Positions 1 to 8,568 of a DNA stretch of 46,401 nucleotides are shown here, one piece after another. Position 1 is the first letter of the stretch. The number at the start of each line of letters is the position of its first letter. The position numbers and the translations under genes were made by a program. The stretch is from Metabacillus rhizolycopersici (GTDB lineage Bacteria; Bacillota; Bacilli; Bacillales; Bacillaceae), in the NCBI RefSeq assembly GCF_020075705.1, contig NZ_JAIQUM010000045.1, positions 1 through 46,401 on the forward strand. Reading direction: 5' to 3'. The notes beneath the pieces are model-generated. The model made no database searches and was not told where the DNA came from. It worked only from the letters and a program-made list of their open reading frames with translations.

Positions 1-224
1 TTCAACTTTTCGAAATGATGTATCGTCCATAATCATGATTTATTGTCAGAACTTGAGATTTTTTGTCCAAGCTCAAGGTTTTATTGTCTGGTTTTGAATT
101 TTATTGTCCGAAATCACCAAGGTATCGCCCAACCTTCAATTTTCGATATATTTTTCGTCCCGCTCTGTAACTGCTGTTAATCTTTTTATGTTTAAAAACA
201 ACAATCTTTTAGAAAAGAGCCTTC
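1..224 (-). repeat. MITE-like repeat, copy 1, cut by the window edge
   Basis: This is a reverse-orientation copy of the element at 38434-38707; most bases match by eye along its length. One 35-bp terminal inverted repeat is at 190-224. The other end lies outside the window. Inside, a core reading GACAATAAA on the minus strand (or close variants) recurs with anchor bases near 25, 45, 65, 86, 106 and 127, a spacing of 20-21 bp. No coding potential is seen. It lies downstream of the TauE gene. Confidence 0.8.
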
Positions 225-281
225 CAAAAACAAAAAACGAGAAGCTAAATCCTTTTTCGGATCTAACTCCTCGTTGATTTT

Positions 282-1022
282 TCATAGAAAATTTATAACC
301 AATAAGATCGCACTTGCTACTGGTGTAATGACCATGGCATAACGCAGAAATATGCTCGGCAGCCTTTTTGTAAGCTTTGCACCAATATAAGTTCCAACCA
401 TAATGCCAGAAACAACTTTTAAGAATAATAGAAAATCAAGATTGCCATTTTGGATATAACCGACTGAGGCAAACATCGAAATCGGCAGAATCACAAGCAT
501 CGTTGTACCTGCAGCTATTCTCATCGGGAAATCAAGCCATCTCATAAGTGATAATTGAATAAATGGTGCAGCTCCAATTCCAAATGTTCCAGCGATAACC
601 CCATTACCTAAACCAATTGCAACACAATGAATAGAGAATGATTTTACCACTATTTCTTCCGTTTTATACATAAATCTCGTTTGCACCCAAAGAAGCACAC
701 CTGAAATTATTAAAATTGTTACAGTAGATACAAGAAGGACATTAGGATGTATAAATATAGCTATTTGTGACCCTAAATAAGAACCTCCTCCTCCAATAAT
801 TCCAATCAAAATTCCTAACCTTAGGTTGACGCTTCCTTCCCGAAGATGTGTTAAACTTCCAACTAAGACACTGAAAAACATGACAGTAACCGCCGTTCCT
901 AAAGCAGCGTGGATTGGAACATTAAAAATTGTCACTAAAACGGCTATGATAAAACCTGAACCACCAGCCCCTACAAATCCCAACACTAATCCTAAAAACA
1001 ACATGGTTATGACTATTGTCAA
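282..1022 (-). CDS. TauE/SafE family membrane exporter (DUF81)
   Basis: A 246-aa polytopic membrane protein with about eight hydrophobic segments. It carries the glycine-rich start typical of the TauE/SafE family (residues about 8-24) and a second related half beginning near residue 135 (GNGVIAGTFGIGAAPF). Family members are proposed to move sulfite, sulfoacetate or other small organic anions across the cytoplasmic membrane. It is the last gene of the minus-strand cluster, 5 bp after the amidase, so it is probably co-transcribed. It could export the acid or sulfonate left after the upstream hydrolases act. That role is inferred from context only. Confidence 0.85.
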   Translation of the reverse strand: MTIVITMLFLGLVLGFVGAGGSGFIIAVLVTIFNVPIHAALGTAVTVMFFSVLVGSLTHLREGSVNLRLGILIGIIGGGGSYLGSQIAIFIHPNVLLVSTVTILIISGVLLWVQTRFMYKTEEIVVKSFSIHCVAIGLGNGVIAGTFGIGAAPFIQLSLMRWLDFPMRIAAGTTMLVILPISMFASVGYIQNGNLDFLLFLKVVSGIMVGTYIGAKLTKRLPSIFLRYAMVITPVASAILLVINFL

Positions 1023-1027
1023 CTTCT

Positions 1028-2386
1028 TTACCTATTCATACTAGGTGTTTTTAAGTGCCAATCGGTTTGCTGTTGTAATAAATAGCCAACATCGACAAGC
1101 TTTTGCTCTTGCAATGGCGCTGCGATAAGTTGCATTCCTATTGGAAGTTCACCTGACATTCCAATAGGCAGAGTTAATGTTGGAACCCCTGCGTTTGTAA
1201 ACGGTAGGTTATATGCCGGTGAGCCTGTCGCTAAGATACCTTCTGGCGCTACTGTTGGCGTTGCTGGAGTAAGCAATAGATCAACATGTTTAAATACATC
1301 ACTTAATTCATCTCGAAATACACTTCGAATTTTTTGTGCCTTTAAGTAATCATTCGCCTTTATATCTAATCCTTCCCGAATAAATTGCTGCAAATATCCG
1401 CCATAGCGCGAGGAGTCAACAGTGTATTGATCTGCATGATAATTGGCTGTTTCTGCTTTCATGACCATATGTTGTGCCGCATTTGCCGCTTTAAGACTAT
1501 ACGGTAATTGTACATATGTAATGCTATAGCCAATTTTTTTCAGTTGTTTTACTGCTTCTTCACACGCCATTGAGATTTCAGTAGAAGTATTTTCAAAATA
1601 GCCATCTACTACAATTCCAATTTTATATTCTTTCTCCACTTGCAATCTTAACTTCTGTTTCGGTAACGTCCATGTAGATGAATCAGCTTCATCTGGACCT
1701 GATAGTTCATTGTAAACAATAACTGTGTCCTCAACCGTTTTCGTAAAAGCACCAACATGATCCAAACTCCAACTAGCTGGTATGATGCCATGTTTACTTA
1801 TTCTTCCATACGTTGCTTTTAAAATGGTCAATCCATTATAAGCTGCAGGTCGAGACAATGAACCAGCCGTTTGCGTTCCTAATGTCATTAAAACCATTCC
1901 TGATGCTAATGCTGCTGCGGAGCCAGAACTTGACCCTCCAGGTGTATGCGATAGATTCCATGGATTACGGGTTTCAGGGGGACTTCCCCAGTTAGCAAAT
2001 TCAGTCGTCGTTGTTTTACCAAGTAGAATTGCTCCGGATCGATTTAACATTTTTATCACAGTTGCATCGTATTCAGGTATAAAGCCCTTTAATACTTGAG
2101 AGCCTCCTTCAGTCGGGATCCCTTTCGTATAAATAATATCTTTGGCCCCAAATGGTATGGCAAATAAAGACGGCAATTCTGTTGCATCCTTCATTCGGTT
2201 TTCTAATACCTTTGCTTTTTCAAGAGCTCGCTCCTTTAAAATCGTCACCCATGCTTTCACTTTTGGTTCGACTTTTTCAATATGATCTAGATAAAATGAA
2301 ACTAATTCAGTCGGAGAAATCGATTTTTGACGTAGTAGTTGGCGCGCTTCAGCAATTGTTAAAGAAGTCGTTGAAGTATTAATCAA
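1028..2386 (-). CDS. Amidase-signature family amidohydrolase
   Basis: A 452-aa protein of normal length for the amidase signature family (GatA, AtzF, mammalian FAAH). The Ser-cisSer-Lys triad can be placed: K82 in FGAKD, cis-Ser about S152 in the TPGGSSSGSAAA stretch, and nucleophile S176 in GTQTAGSLSRPA. The enzyme should hydrolyse a C-N amide bond in the cytoplasm. It is unlikely to be GatA, because gatB and gatC are absent and it sits in a catabolic cluster. Its start overlaps the end of the nitrilase-like gene by 8 bp, which implies translational coupling. The substrate is unknown; a small amide brought in by the neighbouring ABC importer is the simplest inference. Confidence 0.9.
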   Translation of the reverse strand: MINTSTTSLTIAEARQLLRQKSISPTELVSFYLDHIEKVEPKVKAWVTILKERALEKAKVLENRMKDATELPSLFAIPFGAKDIIYTKGIPTEGGSQVLKGFIPEYDATVIKMLNRSGAILLGKTTTTEFANWGSPPETRNPWNLSHTPGGSSSGSAAALASGMVLMTLGTQTAGSLSRPAAYNGLTILKATYGRISKHGIIPASWSLDHVGAFTKTVEDTVIVYNELSGPDEADSSTWTLPKQKLRLQVEKEYKIGIVVDGYFENTSTEISMACEEAVKQLKKIGYSITYVQLPYSLKAANAAQHMVMKAETANYHADQYTVDSSRYGGYLQQFIREGLDIKANDYLKAQKIRSVFRDELSDVFKHVDLLLTPATPTVAPEGILATGSPAYNLPFTNAGVPTLTLPIGMSGELPIGMQLIAAPLQEQKLVDVGYLLQQQTDWHLKTPSMNR

Positions 2387-3341
2387 TGAAAACAGCTCCT
2401 TTCGGCCCGAATAATGGTACTGTCTCTTGTTTCATTTTAAAATTGCCAATTTGCTGTATTTCCTCAGAATTTACAAAATATAAATCACCTTGTAAAAAAT
2501 CTAGAAAGTTTAATCGTTCTCTACATTTATTAATCTTACTTTTGTCAACCTCAACCGAAATAGACTTCCACGATTCAGACCCTAGGTGACCTCCAATTTC
2601 TGTACCACTTGGATCAAAGGCACAACTTAACCCAAAGAATGTTGAGCTATTCATCACTTCTTGATTAACTAACGTTTCGACCCCTGCCTTATTTACCCCG
2701 ATTACATATAAGCCATTTTCCCTTGCCCTAGCTTGACATTCGGAAAGCCATACATTTTTCCTTTCTTCCCCAGCAGCAGCCGTTGGGATAATGATGACAT
2801 CTGCTCCCTGTAATGCAAGAGATCTTGAAGCTTCTGGGAACGAACGATCAAAACAGATTAAAATGCCAATTTTAAACCCCTTTATATCAAATACTGGATA
2901 ATCCGTTCCTCTACTAAAATAGATTGTTTCATCTGTTTTTAATGTCGAAAGAGATAGTTTCGGAATATGTGTTTTACGGTATTTCCCAATCATTTCACCA
3001 TCATTTGATATAACAATCGCCGTATTATAGTATATACTCGCTTCATTACTGAAACTTTTCTCAAAAATGGTTATGATGATATTGACATTAGCTTCCCTCG
3101 CTTTCTTAGCAAAGTAGGTGAATGTTGGACCATCTAGAGGTTCAGCTAGTTCAAAAAAACGGTTGTCATTAAACTTACAAAAATATGGAACTGTCATTAA
3201 TTCAGGGAAAACGATAAGATCTATATGAGGATTGCTCGTTATTACTTTATCGAATTGAGCAGATAACTGCTCAATTCGATTATGATAACTTTCGTTTCTC
3301 CCATTTGGACCACTTTGCAAACCAACTACATTTAATTTCAT
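2379..3341 (-). CDS. Carbon-nitrogen hydrolase (nitrilase superfamily)
   Basis: A 320-aa nitrilase-fold enzyme. The Glu-Lys-Cys triad is visible: E47 in VFPELMT, K123 in GKYRKTHIP and C163 in ILICFDRSFPEA. The CFDRSFPE context resembles the N-carbamoyl-D-amino acid hydrolase, beta-ureidopropionase and aliphatic amidase branches more than true nitrilases. It should therefore release ammonia from an amide or carbamoyl compound. It overlaps the downstream amidase by 8 bp. A 127-bp gap separates it from the ABC substrate-binding protein gene, and part of that gap is a repeat remnant. The start ATG follows an AGGAGG at about 10 nt. Confidence 0.9.
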   Translation of the reverse strand: MKLNVVGLQSGPNGRNESYHNRIEQLSAQFDKVITSNPHIDLIVFPELMTVPYFCKFNDNRFFELAEPLDGPTFTYFAKKAREANVNIIITIFEKSFSNEASIYYNTAIVISNDGEMIGKYRKTHIPKLSLSTLKTDETIYFSRGTDYPVFDIKGFKIGILICFDRSFPEASRSLALQGADVIIIPTAAAGEERKNVWLSECQARARENGLYVIGVNKAGVETLVNQEVMNSSTFFGLSCAFDPSGTEIGGHLGSESWKSISVEVDKSKINKCRERLNFLDFLQGDLYFVNSEEIQQIGNFKMKQETVPLFGPKGAVFID

Positions 3342-3361
3342 ATCATCAAAAACCTCCTAGG

Positions 3362-3405
3362 TTTATCCCATTCTTAACGGGCAGTATATCCTCTAACTCA
3401 AGTTT
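3362..3405 (+). repeat. Partial copy of the GGGCAGT intergenic repeat
   Basis: The stretch contains TTTATCCCA, TTAACGGGCAGT and AACTCAAG in the same order as the reverse complement of 37342-37380. It is only part of that element and lacks the second GGGCAGT arm. It lies in the gap between the nitrilase-like gene and the substrate-binding protein gene. Confidence 0.55.
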
Positions 3406-3468
3406 CAAGTGTATATTCATGTACATTGATCGGGGATTACTACTGGTAATTATCTGATAAATCTCGCT

Positions 3469-4476
3469 TTAATTAGCAAATTCCGAACTCACAATGTCAT
3501 CATATTTAATATCATTTTTTAAATTTCCAACAAATTTCTGCATGTCAAACGCAGCATGAAATGCTTCTTCAGAAACCTTTGCACTTTCCGGATAAACATT
3601 GCTTCCGATCATTCGTTCTACCGCTTTTCCAACTACATCTGCATCTAATTCAGGAAATTCCTTTTGCGCAATTTCTTTTGCTTTCTCTGGATTTTCATGT
3701 ATGAAAGCAAGTGATTGATCCATAGACTTAACAAATTTCCCTACCATTTCAGGATTTTCTTCAATTAATTTTTGAGACGTGTTAAAAGTAGAAAAGGCAT
3801 AGTCTGGATAATCCTTTGTAAAATCATGAACAATCTTTAATCCCTGCGCTATCCCTTGGTCTGCTTGAGGCTGATAGGCTACAGCGATATCCGCTTCACC
3901 TGCTAGTACCGGTCCTAATTCAGAACCAAGCTGAACTTCTGTAATCGTGACATCCTTTTTAGGATCAAGACCATTATCTTGCAATAATCTCGTTAGTAAA
4001 GTATGAGAAGTCCCTGGGGCTAAACCAACAACAATACGTTTTCCTTTTAAATCTGCTGGAGAATTAACCGTAACATCCTCTTTTGCAAGAACCCAAACAG
4101 GAGCACTATTGGCAACTGCACTAATAATTTTTGCATGACCACCTTTTTCTTTTGCAAATCCTACATGCTCAGGTCCATGAACTGAAAATTGAGACTCACC
4201 AGAAAGAACAGAGGTTAAGGCTGTCGGTCCTGTCCCAGCTGCGCGGATACTCGAAATTTCCAAACCATTTCCCTCGAAAATACCTACTTGGTTGCCAACA
4301 TATAGAGGTAAATAGAGGAGACTGTGAAAAGCTTCTGTTACAAGAATTTTTTCTACTTCTCCGTTACTCGCTTCGTCTTGATCGGACGATGATGAAGCGC
4401 CTGTTTTTCCACTTGAACATGCTGATAATAGTAAAAATACGAGTGAGAAGATTGTTATGAAAGAATATTTCTTCAT
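3469..4476 (-). CDS. ABC transporter substrate-binding lipoprotein (SsuA/TauA/NMT1 type)
   Basis: A 335-aa protein with a lipoprotein signal peptide and lipobox LLSAC, lipidated Cys at residue 20. It is followed by a Ser/Asp-rich linker and an NMT1/SsuA-like periplasmic-binding domain from about residue 42. Motifs such as SGESQFSVHGPEHV and VVGLAPGTSHTLL fit the nitrate/sulfonate/taurine/thiamin-precursor binding family. It should capture the substrate outside the membrane for the permease and ATPase encoded just upstream. The family covers sulfonates, nitrate, bicarbonate, aromatic amides and pyrimidines, so the ligand cannot be read from sequence. The amidase and nitrilase neighbours point to a nitrogen-containing organic compound. 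Confidence 0.88.
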   Translation of the reverse strand: MKKYSFITIFSLVFLLLSACSSGKTGASSSSDQDEASNGEVEKILVTEAFHSLLYLPLYVGNQVGIFEGNGLEISSIRAAGTGPTALTSVLSGESQFSVHGPEHVGFAKEKGGHAKIISAVANSAPVWVLAKEDVTVNSPADLKGKRIVVGLAPGTSHTLLTRLLQDNGLDPKKDVTITEVQLGSELGPVLAGEADIAVAYQPQADQGIAQGLKIVHDFTKDYPDYAFSTFNTSQKLIEENPEMVGKFVKSMDQSLAFIHENPEKAKEIAQKEFPELDADVVGKAVERMIGSNVYPESAKVSEEAFHAAFDMQKFVGNLKNDIKYDDIVSSEFAN

Positions 4477-4498
4477 TGATAAGCCTCCTTAGTATCTA

Positions 4499-5332
4499 CT
4501 AATTTTGCTTGTTTCCTGTTTCCCAAGGTAATAATTGTTTTTCCATTTTTGAAATCACTACATAAAGGATGATTGCCACAACCATTAAGCTTAAAACCCC
4601 TACCCATACAACATTTAAATTAAATAGATTACCTGCTACAAATATCATTTTTCCTAACCCTTTATCCGATGAAATGAACTCACCTCCAATAACCGCTATT
4701 AAAGCAAAGCCAATATTCAAACGAAAAGCAGATATGACCCAAGGCAAGGATGATGGAATAACAACCTTTTTAAAGATCTGTCCTTTCGAAGCTCCTAATG
4801 ACTTCATTAAATTAACTAAATTTGAATCGATTTGATGTGTTCCTTGATAGGCTGAAAGTAAGGCAACAATGAATGTGGCAAGTGTGGCTAATGCGATTTT
4901 TGACGTCATGCCTGAGCCAAACCAAATGATAATCATAGGGGCAAGTGCAATTTTTGGAAGGCCATTTAAAGCAACAACAAATGGATCGATAATCTTCGCA
5001 AATGTTTGTGAATACCACAAGAGAAGTCCAACAGCAGATCCTACTAAACTCCCAATAACAAATCCTAGTATTGTTCCATACAGCGTAGCGAACATATCTG
5101 TAAATAATTGTCCGCTTTGAACCAGACGAACGGTTTCATCCCAGATACCAAGAGGAGATCCCATCAGGAATGAATCAATTACTTGTAAATTCACGCCAAT
5201 CTGCCAGATAGTCAAAACCGAGAAGATAATGGCGATTCGAACGAAATTGTGTAAAAATAAAGTTTGATGCTTTTTCCTTGCCTTTTTAACCTTAAGATGG
5301 GTTATATTTTTACTCTCATTTACGACTTCCAT
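4499..5332 (-). CDS. ABC transporter permease (SsuC/TauC type)
   Basis: A 277-aa inner-membrane permease with six predicted hydrophobic segments. The EAA loop is recognisable near residues 185-205 (LMKSLGASKGQIFKKVVIPS). It has the length and layout of SsuC/TauC/NrtB permeases. It overlaps the ATPase gene by one base and ends 22 bp before the binding-protein gene, so the three form one transport unit. The hydrophilic, Lys-rich N-terminus (about 27 residues) is normal for this group. Confidence 0.9.
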   Translation of the reverse strand: MEVVNESKNITHLKVKKARKKHQTLFLHNFVRIAIIFSVLTIWQIGVNLQVIDSFLMGSPLGIWDETVRLVQSGQLFTDMFATLYGTILGFVIGSLVGSAVGLLLWYSQTFAKIIDPFVVALNGLPKIALAPMIIIWFGSGMTSKIALATLATFIVALLSAYQGTHQIDSNLVNLMKSLGASKGQIFKKVVIPSSLPWVISAFRLNIGFALIAVIGGEFISSDKGLGKMIFVAGNLFNLNVVWVGVLSLMVVAIILYVVISKMEKQLLPWETGNKQN

Positions 5333-6159
5333 TATGAATCCCTCCCAATTTGAATATCTAAATCACCCCAAATATTTTGAAAATACTCATTATATCGATG
5401 GTCAGATCTCGCTTTCATCCCTGATCCAAGCTCTTTCGCTAGTCCAACATCATATACCTTTTTTACGCTTGTAGGACGCTGAGTCATAACAGCTATCCGA
5501 TCTGACATCGCGATTGCTTCACCGATATCATGTGTAATTAAGACGGCGGTTTTCCCAAAGTCTCTTAAAATAGTTAATATCTCTTCTTCAAGTACAAGTC
5601 TTGTTTGATAATCCAAGGCTGAAAAGGGTTCATCCAATAAAATGATGTCAGGATTAATGGCTAGCGTCCGAATCAGGGCAACCCTTTGTCTCATCCCCCC
5701 AGATAGTGTAGCTGGATAGGCATTCGCAAAATCGATTAATCCATATTTCGCTAGATAATCACGTGCAATTTCTACTCTCTCTTTTTTTGATAGTCTATTA
5801 ACTTCAAGACCAAGACAGACATTATCAAGAATCGTTCGCCATGGAAACAATAAATCTTTCTGCATCATGTAACCTACATGACCAGTTGACCTTGCAATAT
5901 TTTTCCCATGAACTTTTACAACACCTTCTGAAGGCTCAAGTAGTCCAGCGATAATATTAAACATCGTACTTTTCCCGCAGCCACTTGGTCCTACTATACT
6001 AATAAACTCTTTGTCTTTAATATCAAGAGTAATATCTTTAATGACTTCGATGACATGATCCCCTTGATCAATGAATTGTTTTTTAACTCCTTGTAACTCA
6101 ACGGCATTCGCTATCCCCTTTTTATCACTATTTCTTACTTTGGTAGAATTTAGAATCAA
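5332..6159 (-). CDS. ABC transporter ATP-binding protein (SsuB/TauB type)
   Basis: A 275-aa nucleotide-binding subunit. Walker A GPSGCGKST is at residues 57-65, the signature LSGGMRQR begins at 152, Walker B ILLDEP is at 173-178, and an H-loop LITHDIGEA follows. These motifs match the nitrate/sulfonate/taurine importer ATPases. It is the first gene of the minus-strand operon (ATPase, permease, binding protein, nitrilase, amidase, TauE). The promoter should lie in 6160-6400, an AT-rich stretch. I see no riboswitch there; in particular the conserved thiamin-pyrophosphate motif is absent. Confidence 0.9.
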   Translation of the reverse strand: MILNSTKVRNSDKKGIANAVELQGVKKQFIDQGDHVIEVIKDITLDIKDKEFISIVGPSGCGKSTMFNIIAGLLEPSEGVVKVHGKNIARSTGHVGYMMQKDLLFPWRTILDNVCLGLEVNRLSKKERVEIARDYLAKYGLIDFANAYPATLSGGMRQRVALIRTLAINPDIILLDEPFSALDYQTRLVLEEEILTILRDFGKTAVLITHDIGEAIAMSDRIAVMTQRPTSVKKVYDVGLAKELGSGMKARSDHRYNEYFQNIWGDLDIQIGRDS

Positions 6160-6403
6160 ACCATCATCACCCTTTCCAAAATAATGTTCGTATTCCCAAT
6201 CCCCCTTGGTGAATTGTTATATTTTCTCACAAACCTTTCTGTTTTTTTCTAAAATTCAGTTAATTCATTACGTTACATGTATCATAACCTTACATAAATA
6301 ACCTATCAATTGTACTTACATTACTAATTTCAAACAATTTTCTAGAAAGTTACTGTATTAAGTGCACAATCACTGAATCTTTTCATGACTTATTATTTTT
6401 AAA

Positions 6404-6438
6404 AAAGGCTGTTTTCTAAATGATTGTTGTTTTTTGAT
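6404..6438 (+). repeat. Solo end of the MITE-like repeat
   Basis: About 35 bp beginning AAAGGCTGTTTTCTAAA and continuing into GATTGTTGTTTTTT match the terminal inverted repeat at 38434-38468 and 190-224. No internal array or second end is seen nearby. It sits between the divergent ABC operon and the truncated HTH gene. The rest of the 6160-6491 gap is AT-rich and shows no other feature. Confidence 0.6.
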
Positions 6439-6491
6439 GGGGTAGAAGTACCGCACTTCTATCAGCCAACCAAATCCTCCATAATTTATCA

Positions 6492-6758
6492 ATGACCCCT
6501 GATATATTTAGAATGGAACCTGTTTCTGAAATGTATGCGAAGGATATAGGAGAAATTTTTCAGCATATTATTGAAAATACGCTTGAAGAGGTTGGTACAC
6601 CGATTGATCAGATGAGACGAGAAGATAAACTTGCTTTTGTCAAACAACTTGACGACAAGGGAGTATTTTTGATTAACGGAGTGATCGATCGAATAAGTGA
6701 TACATTAAAAGTATCAAAACAAACAATCTATAACTATCTTGATGAAATTCGTTCTTAG
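6492..6758 (+). pseudogene. C-terminal HTH part of a YheO/DauR-like regulator
   Basis: 88 residues. The last 45 or so match the C-terminal helix-turn-helix of YheO/DauR-like regulators: a GVFLINGVIDRISDTLKVSK segment followed by QTIYNYLDEI. Full-length members have an N-terminal PAS-like YheO domain and about 200-240 residues. That domain is missing here, and the upstream DNA is AT-rich, has stops and carries a repeat end. The ORF start has no clear ribosome binding site. It is most likely the 3' remnant of a regulator once divergent from the ABC operon. A functional HTH-only protein cannot be excluded, because the reading frame is intact and a terminator follows. Confidence 0.6.
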
Positions 6759-6785
6759 ATGAAAGTCTTTTTACGAAAAATAATA

Positions 6786-6837
6786 GGGCAACTCGAAACG
6801 GCTATGATGTATGAGCCCCCCGAGTTACCCTTTTTTT
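6786..6837 (+). terminator. Rho-independent terminator after the HTH fragment
   Basis: GGGCAACTCG pairs with CGAGTTACCC (one mismatch) across a 25-nt loop, followed by seven T. It would end the truncated HTH transcript. Confidence 0.7.
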
Positions 6838-6870
6838 AATTTACAGCAGTGCTTTTATCTATTATCACAC

Positions 6871-8220
6871 TCAAGCTTCCTCTTCAAAACCACACCATTC
6901 TAATACATTCAGTACATTTATTTCAACACATTTTAACCAATCTTCAACATTTAACCATTCATCCGCACCATGTAAACGGCCGCCCTTTGGACCATAAATT
7001 AAAGCAGGTGTATCCATATAAAGCATTGGAAAACGGATATCACTAAATGTTGGCATTCCGAAGATTTCAGTTGTTTGACCTATTACTTCATCTATGTTTC
7101 CTTTTACCATTTTTACAAATGGATGTTCTGGACTAATTTCTGAAGCGTTTGTTTGCCATTCCCACGAAATCACCGGTGGATGCTCCTTCAACCAAGGATC
7201 AGATTCAGCTACCTCTTTCACCACACCCTCAATCTGTGCTTTGACTCGTTCAGGTGTTTCTGTTGGTGGGAAACCGATTGTTCCTGTCAATTCACAATCA
7301 GCTGGTACTTTATATGCCCACTCACCACCATTGATCATTGCTGGTGTAAGATTACTAGCACGCACAGGCATATCTGATGCAGCAAAATAACGTTCAAATG
7401 GCTCATATCTCACTTCTTCTGCACGCTTGGTATCTAGATCAATTAACGCTTGATAAATCTTCATTGCTTTACCAATTGCGTTTACCCCAATTTGTCCATT
7501 CAAGTTATGTGCAGCTTGACCTACTACTTTGATTTTAAAAATCAAGCCACCAGCACAAGCAATTTGTGCACCTAATCCGCTAGTTAATGGATGTGGATAA
7601 ATACAAGCATCCGCTTTATACCCTTGTTGAGTCATCGCAACTGCTCCACCAGCACCACCAACTTCTTCATCTACAACCGATATCGCTGTAATATCACCTT
7701 TCGGACGAAGACCTAATCCCCTCATCACTTCTAAAGAAGCAAGAATGGATCCAAATCCTCCTTTGTTATCAGCAGTTCCACGTCCATACATCAACCCATC
7801 TTCAATCACCCCATCAAAGGGAGGGTATTCCCAATGTGTTAGATTTCCAACTGGAACCGTATCGACATGGGTAAACATCAGAAGCGAACGACCGCTTCCT
7901 GCACCTTTCCACTTCCCGACAACATTTGGACGATCTTTAAAGCCGATTCTCCGTTCTACCTCTGACTCGGTATATTCTGGATGAAGCTTAACAACTTCTG
8001 GATCAGCTGTAAACGTCTCAACCTCTAATTGAAGATCTTTTTGCATGATTCCTTTTATATGTTCTTGGACAGGACCTTCAAATCCGGTTTCACTCGGAAT
8101 TTTAATTAATTGTCGTAACCCTTCGATTAATTGTTCACGATTTTCTTGAACATACGAATGGACCATTTTTTTCATCTCATCGTTTACTTGACCTTTTTCC
8201 CGAATTTCACCACTTAACAA
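6871..8220 (-). CDS. M20 family metallo-deacylase (ArgE/DapE-like)
   Basis: A 449-aa zinc hydrolase of the M20 family. Metal ligands and catalytic residues can be placed: H118 and D120 in MFTHVDTVP, D151 in GRGTADNKGG, and E185/E186 in VVDEEVGGAGG. The dimerisation insert falls at about residues 215-330. Such enzymes remove acyl, succinyl, formyl or carbamoyl groups from amino compounds. The start is TTG, 8 nt after AGGAGGG. It is separated from the ABC operon and stands alone between the HTH fragment and the PucR gene. YlmB, the formylaminopyrimidine deformylase, is also M20, but nothing here links this copy to thiamin. Substrate unresolved. Confidence 0.88.
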   Translation of the reverse strand: MLSGEIREKGQVNDEMKKMVHSYVQENREQLIEGLRQLIKIPSETGFEGPVQEHIKGIMQKDLQLEVETFTADPEVVKLHPEYTESEVERRIGFKDRPNVVGKWKGAGSGRSLLMFTHVDTVPVGNLTHWEYPPFDGVIEDGLMYGRGTADNKGGFGSILASLEVMRGLGLRPKGDITAISVVDEEVGGAGGAVAMTQQGYKADACIYPHPLTSGLGAQIACAGGLIFKIKVVGQAAHNLNGQIGVNAIGKAMKIYQALIDLDTKRAEEVRYEPFERYFAASDMPVRASNLTPAMINGGEWAYKVPADCELTGTIGFPPTETPERVKAQIEGVVKEVAESDPWLKEHPPVISWEWQTNASEISPEHPFVKMVKGNIDEVIGQTTEIFGMPTFSDIRFPMLYMDTPALIYGPKGGRLHGADEWLNVEDWLKCVEINVLNVLEWCGFEEEA

Positions 8221-8397
8221 ATTGAATCCCTCCTAGAAAATAGATAAAATCTCTTGCAATCTATCAATTACTTACTTTTCTTGTTTTTATCTTACATTCA
8301 TCTATTATTTGAAACAATTGGAAGATGAAGCTTAATTTATCCCTCTTCAAAACAGCTCCATTGTACGTCATGCACAATATGGAGCCATAAGTTCACT

Positions 8398-8521
8398 CAA
8401 GAAAAGCGCAAGCGCCTTGTTCAGCACCGACAAGCATAAGGCGCTCTTGAATAGAAGGTGTTTTTTACCTTCAATTCAAGAGTGGCTTAGACCCAAGAGG
8501 GGCTAGGACGCTTGCGCTAGA
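8398..8521. repeat. Bacillaceae-type nested palindromic intergenic repeat
   Basis: Outer arms AGCGCAAGCG (8405-8414) and CGCTTGCGCT (8509-8518) are perfect complements. Inside, a second hairpin pairs 8444-8459 with 8467-8482 (15 of 16 bp) around a T-rich loop. The type (AAGCGC... CCGACAAGC... GGGGCTAGGACGCTT) resembles intergenic repeats I know from Bacillaceae genomes. It lies between the PucR gene and the M20 gene and could also act as a terminator for PucR. The rest of 8221-8568 shows nothing else. Confidence 0.75.
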
Positions 8522-8568
8522 CACAAAAACTAAGTACAAAACATATAAATTCTGGTGTATAAAAAAAT

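Noticed and set aside
1..130. Short regularly spaced repeats, possible CRISPR
   Set aside because: The repeated core is only 7-9 bp with a 20-21 bp period, and the spacers are conserved between the two element copies. No cas gene is present. It is an internal array of a MITE-like element.
6160..6491. Possible thiamin-pyrophosphate riboswitch before the ABC operon
   Set aside because: The NMT1-like binding protein and M20 enzyme suggested ThiXYZ/YlmB, but the conserved CTGAGA and ACCTGATCTGG-type motifs are absent on both strands.
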